Below, piece by piece: positions 28,500-36,344 of a stretch of DNA of 64,000 bases (position 1 is the stretch's first letter; every line of letters begins with the position of its first letter). This DNA is from CAWKGV01 sp963849305. GTDB lineage: Bacteria > Pseudomonadota > Alphaproteobacteria > Acetobacterales > Acetobacteraceae. The position numbers and the translations under genes were made by a program. The stretch lies in NCBI GenBank assembly GCA_963849305.1, contig CAWKGV010000002.1, positions 434,001 through 498,000 of the forward strand, in the 5' to 3' direction. The notes beneath the pieces were generated by a model that was not told the DNA's origin, did no database searches, and saw only the letters and a list, made by a program, of their open reading frames with translations.

Positions 28500-28996
28500 G
28501 CCGGGTCGCTTGCCTGGCCGTTGTCCAGCCGCGCGACCAGCTCTGCTACGCTCAGGTGCCCGGCCAGCAGTTCGTTCAACGCGAAGGGGCACGCATCGGG
28601 CAATGGGCGAGGGGTGATGCCGACGTCCTCCGCTGCCGCCCGCGCCCGCCCCCCCGCCTTGTCGTAGAGGTCGTCCAAGTCGATCCGCTGCCGCATGGAT
28701 GGCGTGAACCGGCGCTGCACGTCATGCAGGAAGGCCCTGATCTCGTCGCGCCAGTGCGGGGCCGCCTGGCTCTCCGGAAGGGCGTGCAACTTGAGCAGGT
28801 GCGCCAGCGCCTGTTCCAGCAGGCTTTGGCAGGCCCGCAGCTCGGACAGTCCCACGTCCTGCACCTCCTCGATCACGTTGGGCCAGTCCACCGCCGCGTT
28901 CAGGCGCTCGCCCGTCGCCAGCCGCCGCAGCAGGTCCGCTTGCTGCTCGGCCCAGGCCAGGGCGTCGCGCTCATAGAGGCCATCGGGCATGGGCAT
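28496..28996 (-). CDS. DUF29 family protein
   Basis: A 166-residue helical protein. It opens with LYERDALAWAEQQADLLRRL and contains DWPNVIEEVQDVGLSELRAC, the hallmark start of DUF29 proteins, which are of unknown function and often occur in genome islands. Its C-terminal extension (PDACPFALNELL) resembles the substrate-like tail seen in members near toxin genes. It overlaps the next, broken PIN gene by four bases, so the two were once co-translated. A link to toxin-antitoxin biology is an inference from this coupling. Confidence 0.8.
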   Translation of the reverse strand: MPMPDGLYERDALAWAEQQADLLRRLATGERLNAAVDWPNVIEEVQDVGLSELRACQSLLEQALAHLLKLHALPESQAAPHWRDEIRAFLHDVQRRFTPSMRQRIDLDDLYDKAGGRARAAAEDVGITPRPLPDACPFALNELLAGHLSVAELVARLDNGQASDPA

Positions 28997-29292
28997 CTCC
29001 TACTCTCAGCGGCTCCACGTCGGTTCGCAGCCATCTTGCGCGCGCTCGCCGGCTTTGACGATCTCAGCGTGGGGCAAGTGTGGGTGGCTAGGTGCGCGCC
29101 GCATAGTGCGGCCGCAGTCCTCGGCGGACAGGGCTTCGTCATGAGCCCCGCCAGCCAGCCCCGAGGACAAAACCTAACGGATATGTATGGCATAAGGACG
29201 CCCGGACAACTACTCGGCGGCCCACCGGACCTCCTGCGTTGTCATCCCGCACCGCCGCAGCCTAAATTGCGCAACAAACCAGGGAGGGAAGG

Positions 29293-30183
29293 ATGCACCT
29301 GTCCACGCACAACTGGATGCGTGCCGAACCGCTCGAGACGACGCTCAAGCGGATCAAGCGGCTTGGCTTCGAGAGCATCGAGATCAGCGGCGAGCCGGAG
29401 CAATACCGGATCGAGGAGACAAGGCGGCTGCTCGATCAGCACGGCATAAGCTGCTGGGGCACGGTGACGCTCCAGCTCGGCGAGCGCAACCTGGCGGCCA
29501 AGGACTCGGCGCAGCGAGCCCGTTCGGTCGCCTATGTCAAATCAGTCGTGCAAATGGCTGCCGATCTCGGCGGCCAGATTGTCACAGTGGTGCCGGCGAC
29601 CGTGGGCAAGATTATCCCAGACGGTCGGCCGGAGCAGGAATGGCAATGGGTCGTCGATGCCCTCAAGGAGACCTATGAGCTTTCGGAGCGGCTGAATGTC
29701 CGTCTCGCGCTCGAGCCGTTGAATCGCTTCGAGACCTACTTCCTCAACCGCGCCGACCAGGCGCTCGCGCTAGCCGAAGCAGTCGGTCCGAATTGCGGCG
29801 TCTGCCTTGATGCGTTCCACCTCAATATCGAGGAGGCGGATATGTTCGCGGCGATCCGCTCGGCGAAGGGCCGGCTGGCCGATTTCCACGTGGCCGACAA
29901 CAACCGTCTGGCCGCCGGCATGGGCGCACTCGACTGGGTGCGCATCGTGCGCACGCTAAAGGAGATCGGCTATGACGGCGCGTTGACCAACGAGTTCGTG
30001 GCATCCGTGGACCGCACGCCCGTCTCGCCGTTCCCGAACCAGCTCGAGAGGAATCCGGTCGATATCTTGCCCGAACAGCTCAAGTTTATCGAGGACCACG
30101 GCAGCAGCCTACTTAGCGAGGAATTCTATACCTCGCTGGTGGAGAAGACCGCCCAGACGGTGCTGCCGCTCATCGGCCCATGA
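29293..30183 (+). CDS. TIM-barrel sugar epimerase/isomerase (tagatose 3-epimerase-like)
   Basis: A 296-residue xylose-isomerase-like TIM barrel. Metal-binding residues are visible: Glu in LALEPLNRFE, Asp/His in CLDAFHLNIEEADM, His in DFHVADNNRL and Glu near TNEFVAS. These match D-tagatose/D-psicose 3-epimerases, which move the C3 hydroxyl of ketoses. ATG follows AGGGAGGGAAGG. It heads a three-gene run with a second epimerase and a MocA-type dehydrogenase, resuming the carbohydrate cluster after the 27-29 kb insert. Confidence 0.87.
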   Translation: MHLSTHNWMRAEPLETTLKRIKRLGFESIEISGEPEQYRIEETRRLLDQHGISCWGTVTLQLGERNLAAKDSAQRARSVAYVKSVVQMAADLGGQIVTVVPATVGKIIPDGRPEQEWQWVVDALKETYELSERLNVRLALEPLNRFETYFLNRADQALALAEAVGPNCGVCLDAFHLNIEEADMFAAIRSAKGRLADFHVADNNRLAAGMGALDWVRIVRTLKEIGYDGALTNEFVASVDRTPVSPFPNQLERNPVDILPEQLKFIEDHGSSLLSEEFYTSLVEKTAQTVLPLIGP

Positions 30184-30213
30184 TGGCGCCGATTAACGGC
30201 AGAGGAGGCGGAC

Positions 30214-31269
30214 ATGAGGACCATCAAGGGACCGGCGATCTTCCTGGCCCAGTTCGCGGGCGACGCAGCGCCCTTCGATAGCCTGGATGCGATCGCGGGA
30301 TGGGCGGCGGCTCTTGGCTACAAGGGCGTGCAGATCCCGTCTTGGGACATGCGTTTGTTCAACCTCGCCCTCGCGGCCGAGAGCACGGCTTACTGCGACG
30401 AGATCAACGGCACGCTGGGCCGGCATGGGCTGGCGCTGACCGAGTTGTCCACGCATCTGCAAGGCCAGCTCGTGGCGGTGCATCCGGCCTATGACATCGC
30501 TTTCGACGGGTTCGCTCCGCCCGCCGTGCGCGGCAATTCGGCGGTCCGCCAGCAATGGGCCGTCGAGCAAATGCGCCTCGCCGCGCAAGCGTCGCGCCAT
30601 CTCGGGCTCACCGCTCACGCTACGTTCTCCGGCGCGCTCGCCTGGCCCTACGTGTATCCGTGGCCGCAGCGGCCGCCCGGCCTGGTGGAGATGGCGTTCG
30701 ACGAGCTGGCACGGCGCTGGACGCCGATTCTCGATGCGTTCGATCAGGCGGGCGTGGATGTGTGCTACGAGATCCACCCTGGAGAGGATCTGCACGACGG
30801 TATAACCTTCGAGATGTTCTTGGAGCGCACCGGCAATCATCCGCGCTGCCATCTGCTCTACGATCCGAGCCATCTGCTGCTCCAGCAGCTCGACTATCTC
30901 GGATATATCGACGAGTACCACCAGCGCATTCGTGCCTTCCATGTCAAGGACGCGGAGTTTCGCCCGACTGCGAAGGGGGGCGTCTATGGCGGGTTTCAAC
31001 CGTGGCTGACGCGGGCCGGGCGGTTCCGCTCGCTCGGCGACGGGCAGGTGGATTTCCGGGCCATCTTCTCCAAGCTGTCCGCCTACGGGTTTGACGGATG
31101 GGCGGTCCTGGAATGGGAGTGTTGCATCAAATCCCCCGAACAGGGTGCGCGCGAGGGCGCACCGTTCATCCGTGAGCGCATCATCGAAGTGACCGCAAAG
31201 GCATTCGATGATTTCGCCGGCGCGGGAACCGACGAGGCGGCGAACCGCCGGATGCTGGGACTGGCGTGA
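30214..31269 (+). CDS. sugar phosphate isomerase/epimerase, TIM barrel
   Basis: A 351-residue xylose-isomerase-like TIM-barrel protein, starting with RTIKGPAIFLAQFAGD at an ATG with GGAGG upstream. Metal ligands are suggested by CYEIHPGEDLHDG, LYDPSHLLLQQ, RAFHVKDAEF and VLEWEC. Its 5' end is duplicated as a 60-base remnant after the DhaK-DhaL gene. The stop overlaps the start of the dehydrogenase gene, so the two are coupled. It is longer than the first epimerase and probably acts on a different intermediate of the same pathway. Confidence 0.87.
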   Translation: MRTIKGPAIFLAQFAGDAAPFDSLDAIAGWAAALGYKGVQIPSWDMRLFNLALAAESTAYCDEINGTLGRHGLALTELSTHLQGQLVAVHPAYDIAFDGFAPPAVRGNSAVRQQWAVEQMRLAAQASRHLGLTAHATFSGALAWPYVYPWPQRPPGLVEMAFDELARRWTPILDAFDQAGVDVCYEIHPGEDLHDGITFEMFLERTGNHPRCHLLYDPSHLLLQQLDYLGYIDEYHQRIRAFHVKDAEFRPTAKGGVYGGFQPWLTRAGRFRSLGDGQVDFRAIFSKLSAYGFDGWAVLEWECCIKSPEQGAREGAPFIRERIIEVTAKAFDDFAGAGTDEAANRRMLGLA

Positions 31270-32447
31270 TGGCCGTCGAGGGGACAGCGCCAGGCCCAAC
31301 GTCGCGCCGGCTGCGCCTCGGCATGGTCGGGGGCGGCCGAGGCGCGTTCATCGGGGCCGTCCATCGGATGGCCGCGCGCCTGGACGATCAGTACGATCTT
31401 GTGGCCGGAGCGCTGTCCAGTGAGCCAGAACGTGCTCGCGCCAGTGCTGCGGAGGTGAACATCGCGCCTGACCGCGCCTATGACAGCTACGAAGCGATGG
31501 CCCACGTGGAGGCGTCGCGCCCAGATCGGATCGATGTCGTTGCCATTGTGACGCCCAACCATCTGCATCACGACCCCGCTCGCGCCTTTCTCGATGCCGG
31601 CTTTCACGTGATCTGCGACAAGCCGCTATGCCTGACGCTGGCGGAAGCAGAAGACCTGGCGCGTGCGGTAGCGACCAGCGGCCGGGTGTTCGTGCTGACG
31701 CACAACTACACCGGCTATCCGATGGTGCGCCAGGCACGCGAAATGGTGGCGGCCGGCGAGCTGGGTGCCCTCCGCGTCGTGCAAGTGGAATATCCGCAGG
31801 AGTGGCTCACGACGCCGCTGGAACGCACCGGCCAGAAACAGGCCGAATGGCGCACCGACCCCGCGCGCAGCGGCGCTGGCGGGTCGCTTGGCGACCTCGG
31901 CACGCACGCGTTCAATCTGGCGGAGTTCGTCACCGGCCTGCGCTGCCAGGAGCTGGCGGCCGAGTTGACCAGCTTCGTTGCGGGCCGCAGACTGGACGAC
32001 AATGCGCAGATCCTGCTGCGTTTCGCGGGCGGCGCACGTGGCGCATTGTGGACCAGCCAGGTCGCGCCGGGCAACGAGAACGCGCTGCGCCTGCGTGTGT
32101 TCGGCGAGAAGGGCGGGCTCGGCTGGGCGCAGGAGCACCCCAATTATCTGCACTGGTCGCCTTACGGCCGTTCGCCCTGTGTGATCTCCCGCGGCAGCGG
32201 AGCGGCAAGCCCGGCGGCGACGCACGCAACCCGCATTCCTGCGGGCCATCCGGAGGGCTATCTTGAGGGCTTCGCGCAGATCTACCGGGACACGGCTGAA
32301 CTGATCCGCGCTGCGTTGGATGGCCGCGCGCCCGACCCCGCCTGCACCCTGGTTCCAGGAATCGGCGAAGGCGTTCGCGGGATGCGCTTCATCACGGCCG
32401 CGATCGCGTCAGGCCACGCCAACGCGGCTTGGACGAAGCTGGGTTGA
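31269..32447 (+). CDS. Gfo/Idh/MocA family NAD(P)-dependent oxidoreductase
   Basis: Oxidises or reduces a sugar or polyol. The N-terminal Rossmann domain has LGMVGGGRGAFIGAVHR. VAIVTPNHLHHDPA follows, then the conserved CDKPLCLTLAEAEDL with the catalytic-type Lys, and LGDLGTHAFNLAEFV with the active-site His. ATG at 31269 overlaps the epimerase stop by one base (TGATG); a GTG three bases upstream is also possible. It completes the epimerase-epimerase-dehydrogenase set usual for catabolism of inositol-like, apiose-like or rare sugars. Convergent with the histidine kinase gene. Confidence 0.9.
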   Translation: MAVEGTAPGPTSRRLRLGMVGGGRGAFIGAVHRMAARLDDQYDLVAGALSSEPERARASAAEVNIAPDRAYDSYEAMAHVEASRPDRIDVVAIVTPNHLHHDPARAFLDAGFHVICDKPLCLTLAEAEDLARAVATSGRVFVLTHNYTGYPMVRQAREMVAAGELGALRVVQVEYPQEWLTTPLERTGQKQAEWRTDPARSGAGGSLGDLGTHAFNLAEFVTGLRCQELAAELTSFVAGRRLDDNAQILLRFAGGARGALWTSQVAPGNENALRLRVFGEKGGLGWAQEHPNYLHWSPYGRSPCVISRGSGAASPAATHATRIPAGHPEGYLEGFAQIYRDTAELIRAALDGRAPDPACTLVPGIGEGVRGMRFITAAIASGHANAAWTKLG

Positions 32448-32500
32448 GGCGGAGCCGACCTTCGGCGCGATCCGACATGTTTTTGTGGAGTGAAAAGGGC

Positions 32501-34333
32501 TCAGCTGGTGGCCAGGATCGGCCTCGACAGTGCCTCTCTCACTGATGCGACAAGATCGGACTGCCGGAACGGCTTGCGGAGCAGTTCGAACTCGTGCCTT
32601 GCGTCGGCTTGTGCAACGAGTTCTTCGGCGGCCGGTCCGGTCATTAAAACGACGGCAAGATTGGGCATGGCAGACCGAGCGGCGTGCGCAAGCTCGACGC
32701 CGGTCATGCCATTGCCGCTTAGCGCAAAGTTCGTAAGTAGAACCCTGACATCCCCCCGCATCTGCAACAACGACAGGGCCTCGGTAGCATTCTGCGCGGT
32801 ATCGACCCGGCAGCCCGCATCGGTGAGCCAAGAACGTACGACATCCAGCACTTTGGCATCTTCCTCGACAAGCACCGCCGAGGTGCCATCCAACTGCGGG
32901 CGTTGCGCAAAAAGATCAGCATTTCTGACGGCACTGCTCGGTGGCCTGGTGTCGGCTGGCAGGAACAACGTCGCATTCGTACCCGCGCCGACCCCGCTGC
33001 GAATGATTAGATGGCCAGACGACTGCCGTGCAAAACCGTAAACCTGGGATAGACCGAGTCCGCTTCCCGCGCCGGTTTTCTTCGTGGTGAAGAACGGCTC
33101 AAAGGCTCTTGCCAGGATCTCCGGGGTCATGCCGGTGCCTGTGTCCTGCACCGACACGGCCACGAACGGGCCGGGCGTGGCATCCGGGTTCCCGTCAAGT
33201 TCCGCTGCTTGAAGCACGCGCGGCGACGAGGTGATCGTGAGTTGGCCGCCCTCCGGCATGGCGTCGCGGCCGTTGATCACCAGATTCAGGATGGCGGATT
33301 GGAAGTGGGCCGGATCGGCTCGACAGAGCGGCAGATTTGGATCGAGGTTGAGTTCGAAGCGGCTACCGGTGCCCAATGCGCGCGACATGATCGGTTCGAA
33401 ATCCTGGAGCAACGCATTGGCACTGACCCACTCGGAGCGTAGCGACTGCCGCCGGGCGAAGGCGAGCAGGCTGGCGGTCAGCCTGGCGCCGCGGTCGGCC
33501 GCGTGCTGGGCCTCCGCGGCGTACTCGATGACCTGCTTATTGCCGGCCGCCGCGAACCTGACCAGATCGAGATTGCCGATCACGATCATTAGCAGGTTAT
33601 TGAAATCATGTGCGATCCCGCCTGTCAGATGGCCGATCGCTTCCATCTTTTGGGCTTGTTGCAGCGTCGCGGCAGTCGCATGGTGCTCAGCAATTTCCGA
33701 GCGCAGCCGCACGTTGACCTCGTTCAGCTCACGGGCTTGCCGTCCGTGAGCGATCTGGAGCCGGACACGATCGCCGAAGGATCGATGTCCGCGAAGGCTC
33801 ACGAGCGACAGCGCGATCGCGAATATGACGATCATGAACGCCGCTATACTGCGAGGCGTCGAACCATCGATAAAAAAGCGCGCGGCGAGCGGCAGGCAGG
33901 CGGGAAACATGAATCCAAGGACGCTGGCCCAATGGGCGAAATTCACTGCCAGGGCGCCGGCGCTCATGCCGCCGATCACGAAAGCCAGGAATAACTGATA
34001 CGTCTCGACGCTCGGAACCAGGCCAACGGCCGCCGCACCCCAGAGCACACCAGAGAGGACCGATCCCAGCACGCCAAGCAGCAGCCAGCGACGCCATTCC
34101 GGGGCCGCCGGCTCCCGCTTCTGGAACAGCCGCCAGATGCTCAGCCTAACGGCTGACACACCGACCATGGCCGCGAGCCAGAGTATCAGCAGGCGATGGT
34201 CGATCACCGGCTCCAGCACAATGGCTGCAAGCGCAGCGTTCACGGCATTGACCGACAATGCCAGGGGTGCCTGCTGAAACACCGAGCGGACCCGTTCGGC
34301 CTGGACAAGAGCCGTGTCTGCTGTAGCCTGCAT
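32501..34333 (-). CDS. hybrid histidine kinase with degenerate receiver domain
   Basis: A 610-residue membrane sensor. Residues 20-185 hold about six hydrophobic segments. A short coiled coil (190-230) leads to the H box with phospho-acceptor His242 in GGIAHDFNNLL. The ATPase domain has LVINGRDAMP (N box), VQDTGTGM (G1), FFTTKKTGAGSGLGLS. The C-terminal receiver (about 485-605) keeps the acidic pair in LVEEDAK, VVLMTG and Lys in LLRKPF, but the phospho-acceptor Asp is Asn535 (LLTNFAL). So the receiver probably cannot be phosphorylated. No partner regulator gene is adjacent. The signal is unknown. Confidence 0.9.
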   Translation of the reverse strand: MQATADTALVQAERVRSVFQQAPLALSVNAVNAALAAIVLEPVIDHRLLILWLAAMVGVSAVRLSIWRLFQKREPAAPEWRRWLLLGVLGSVLSGVLWGAAAVGLVPSVETYQLFLAFVIGGMSAGALAVNFAHWASVLGFMFPACLPLAARFFIDGSTPRSIAAFMIVIFAIALSLVSLRGHRSFGDRVRLQIAHGRQARELNEVNVRLRSEIAEHHATAATLQQAQKMEAIGHLTGGIAHDFNNLLMIVIGNLDLVRFAAAGNKQVIEYAAEAQHAADRGARLTASLLAFARRQSLRSEWVSANALLQDFEPIMSRALGTGSRFELNLDPNLPLCRADPAHFQSAILNLVINGRDAMPEGGQLTITSSPRVLQAAELDGNPDATPGPFVAVSVQDTGTGMTPEILARAFEPFFTTKKTGAGSGLGLSQVYGFARQSSGHLIIRSGVGAGTNATLFLPADTRPPSSAVRNADLFAQRPQLDGTSAVLVEEDAKVLDVVRSWLTDAGCRVDTAQNATEALSLLQMRGDVRVLLTNFALSGNGMTGVELAHAARSAMPNLAVVLMTGPAAEELVAQADARHEFELLRKPFRQSDLVASVREALSRPILATS

Positions 34334-34500
34334 TCAACGCTCCGACTGGCGTGCAGTCAGTAACGGCTTGCCTAGCGAAACGCAAGAACCCGCTGCGCCT
34401 AAGACTTACGATTCTAGTCGTCCGCACCAGCGGTGCGTCTCGCAGCTCAGCAATTACAGCAGACTATTCCAGGCTTTGTCCCGAGTTACATTGGCTGACC

Positions 34501-36084
34501 TCAGGCCGACAGCGCCTCCGGTTCGGTGCGCAGCCGCTTCACCAGCAACTTGTTGAGCGCATGGACATACGCGCGCGCCGATGCGACAATAGTGTCGAGA
34601 TCGGCGCCCTGGCCGTCCACCATCTTGCCGTTCTCCTCCAGCCGCACCGTTGTCTTCGCCTGCGCGTCGGTTCCTTCAGTCACCGCCCCAACCGAAAACA
34701 GCACCAGATTGGCCTCGTGCGGGAAAATATGGTGGATCGCTTTGAAAGTGGCGTCCACCGGCCCGTCGCCGATGCTGGTGGCCTGCTTCGTCACGCCATC
34801 CACCTCCAGCTCCAGCTCCGCCCGCTGCGGCCCTTTCGACCCCGCGCGCACGTCGAGCGAGACGAAGCGGATGCGTTCGTGGTCGCGCATCACCTCATCG
34901 TCCACCAGCGCCACGATGTCCTCGTCATAAACCACCTTCTTGCGGTCGGCGAGATCCTTGAAGCGGCGAAACGCGACGTTGAGCGCGTTGTCGCCAACCT
35001 CGTAGCCGAGCGAGCGTAGCTTGTCGCGGAAGGCGGCGCGGCCGGAGTGCTTGCCCATGACCAGGTTCGACTTGGTCCAGCCGACACTATCCGGCGTCAT
35101 GATCTCGTAGGTGGCGGCATTCTTGAGCACGCCGTCCTGATGGATGCCGGCCTCATGGGCGAAGGCATTGCGCCCGACGATCGCCTTGTTCGGCTGCACG
35201 TCGAAACCGGTCACAGTGGAAAGCAATTTCGAAATTTTGAGAATATTGCGGGTCTTGACGTTGTTCTTGAATGGCACGGCATCGTGGCGGGTGCGGATAG
35301 CCATGACCGCCTCTTCTAAGGAGGCGTTGCCCGCGCGCTCGCCGATGCCGTTGATCGTGGCCTCGATCTGCCGCACTCCGGCTCGGATCGCGGCCAGCGT
35401 GTTGGCGACCGCCAGCCCTAGGTCGTTGTGATTGTGGGTGGACAAGACCACCTTATCGGCACCCGGTACCCGCTCGCGGACCATGGTAAAGATGCGCGCC
35501 ATGTCCTCGGGCAGCGCGTAGCCCACCGTATCGGGAATGTTGATGGTCGTGGCCCCGGCCTCAATCGCGGCCTCGCAGCAGCGGCAAAGGAAGTCGGGGT
35601 CGGTGCGGGTGCCGTCCTCGGCCGACCATTCGACATCGTCGGTGAAGTCGCGGGCCAGGGTCACGCTGTCGCTGACCGCCTGCAACACCTCCTCGGGCTC
35701 CATCCGCAGCTTGTATTTCATGTGCAGCGCGCTGGTGCTGATGAAACTGTGGATACGCTTGCGCTTGGCCGCGCGCACCGCCTCGCCGGCGCGCATGATG
35801 TCTTCGCGTCCGGATCGCGCCAGGCCGCAGATAACCGGCGTGTCATCGCGCTGGCCGACGCTCTCGGCGATCGCCTTGACCGATTCGAAATCGCCCGGCG
35901 AGGCGATCGGGAATCCCGCCTCCATCACGTCGATCCCCAACTCGGTCAGCGCCTCGGCCATGCGCAGCTTCTCGTTTATATTCATTGAGAAGCCGGGTGA
36001 TTGCTCGCCGTCCCGCAGCGTGGTGTCGAAGATGATGATTCTGTCGTCGTCCAGCTTGCCGAAGCTGGGGTGCTCGATGCTCAT
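34501..36084 (-). CDS. leuA: 2-isopropylmalate synthase
   Basis: First committed step of leucine synthesis: acetyl-CoA plus 2-ketoisovalerate gives 2-isopropylmalate. The 527-residue protein has DTTLRDGEQSPGFSM, metal-binding STHNHNDLGLAVANT, GNASLEEAVMAIRTR, and a C-terminal LeuA dimer/allosteric domain from about residue 395 (AELELEVDGVTKQATSIGDGP and later). The regulatory domain implies leucine feedback inhibition. ATG follows CGAGGAT. The 200 bases upstream encode a Leu-rich leader peptide and two competing hairpins, so transcription attenuation is likely. No other leu genes are adjacent. Confidence 0.96.
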   Translation of the reverse strand: MSIEHPSFGKLDDDRIIIFDTTLRDGEQSPGFSMNINEKLRMAEALTELGIDVMEAGFPIASPGDFESVKAIAESVGQRDDTPVICGLARSGREDIMRAGEAVRAAKRKRIHSFISTSALHMKYKLRMEPEEVLQAVSDSVTLARDFTDDVEWSAEDGTRTDPDFLCRCCEAAIEAGATTINIPDTVGYALPEDMARIFTMVRERVPGADKVVLSTHNHNDLGLAVANTLAAIRAGVRQIEATINGIGERAGNASLEEAVMAIRTRHDAVPFKNNVKTRNILKISKLLSTVTGFDVQPNKAIVGRNAFAHEAGIHQDGVLKNAATYEIMTPDSVGWTKSNLVMGKHSGRAAFRDKLRSLGYEVGDNALNVAFRRFKDLADRKKVVYDEDIVALVDDEVMRDHERIRFVSLDVRAGSKGPQRAELELEVDGVTKQATSIGDGPVDATFKAIHHIFPHEANLVLFSVGAVTEGTDAQAKTTVRLEENGKMVDGQGADLDTIVASARAYVHALNKLLVKRLRTEPEALSA

Positions 36085-36121
36085 GGTGCGATCCTCGGGG
36101 GAGAATTCATACGCCTAGCCG

Positions 36122-36177
36122 TCAGGGCGTCCCCTGAGCGATGCCGGCGTCCTTCACCCCGGCGGCGCGCTCAGGGG
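36122..36177 (-). promoter_or_regulatory. candidate leucine attenuator: competing hairpins before leuA
   Basis: On the minus strand three segments can pair in two exclusive ways. Segment 1 (36168-36177, CCCCTGAGCG) pairs perfectly with segment 2 (36131-36140, CGCTCAGGGG). Segment 2 also pairs with segment 3 (36122-36127) as TCAGGG-GACG-CCCTGA. Segment 1 contains the stop codon of the Leu-rich leader peptide. A ribosome at that stop would hide segment 1 and favour the 2:3 hairpin 37 bases before the leuA ATG. There is no T run, so the 2:3 hairpin may act through pausing or access to the leuA start. The mechanism is inference. Confidence 0.6.
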
Positions 36178-36293
36178 CGGCTAAGTCGAAGGATCAGCCC
36201 GAGGGGCAGTGCCAGGCAGGCCAGCAAGCGCAACGGCGCACGCGTCACGGCGCGGGCGAAGCGGCAGGCCAAGCAGGCACCGAAGCAGAGCAT
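36171..36293 (-). CDS. Leu-rich leader peptide of leuA (up to 40 aa)
   Basis: A short frame from ATG at 36293, or GTG at 36246-36248, to TGA at 36171-36173. The last 25 codons include nine Leu codons (reading LRLLACLALPLGLILRL), of several kinds (TTG, CTG, CTC, CTT). The stop falls inside the first arm of the hairpin described at 36122-36177. Such an arrangement before leuA is the classic design for ribosome-mediated attenuation. No strong ribosome site is visible before either start. A short hydrophobic membrane peptide is the alternative reading. Confidence 0.6.
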   Translation of the reverse strand: MLCFGACLACRFARAVTRAPLRLLACLALPLGLILRLSRP

Positions 36294-36344
36294 GCATTCA
36301 TCATAGGCGAACGAGCGACCACACGCAACTGGGTGATGTAGGCC

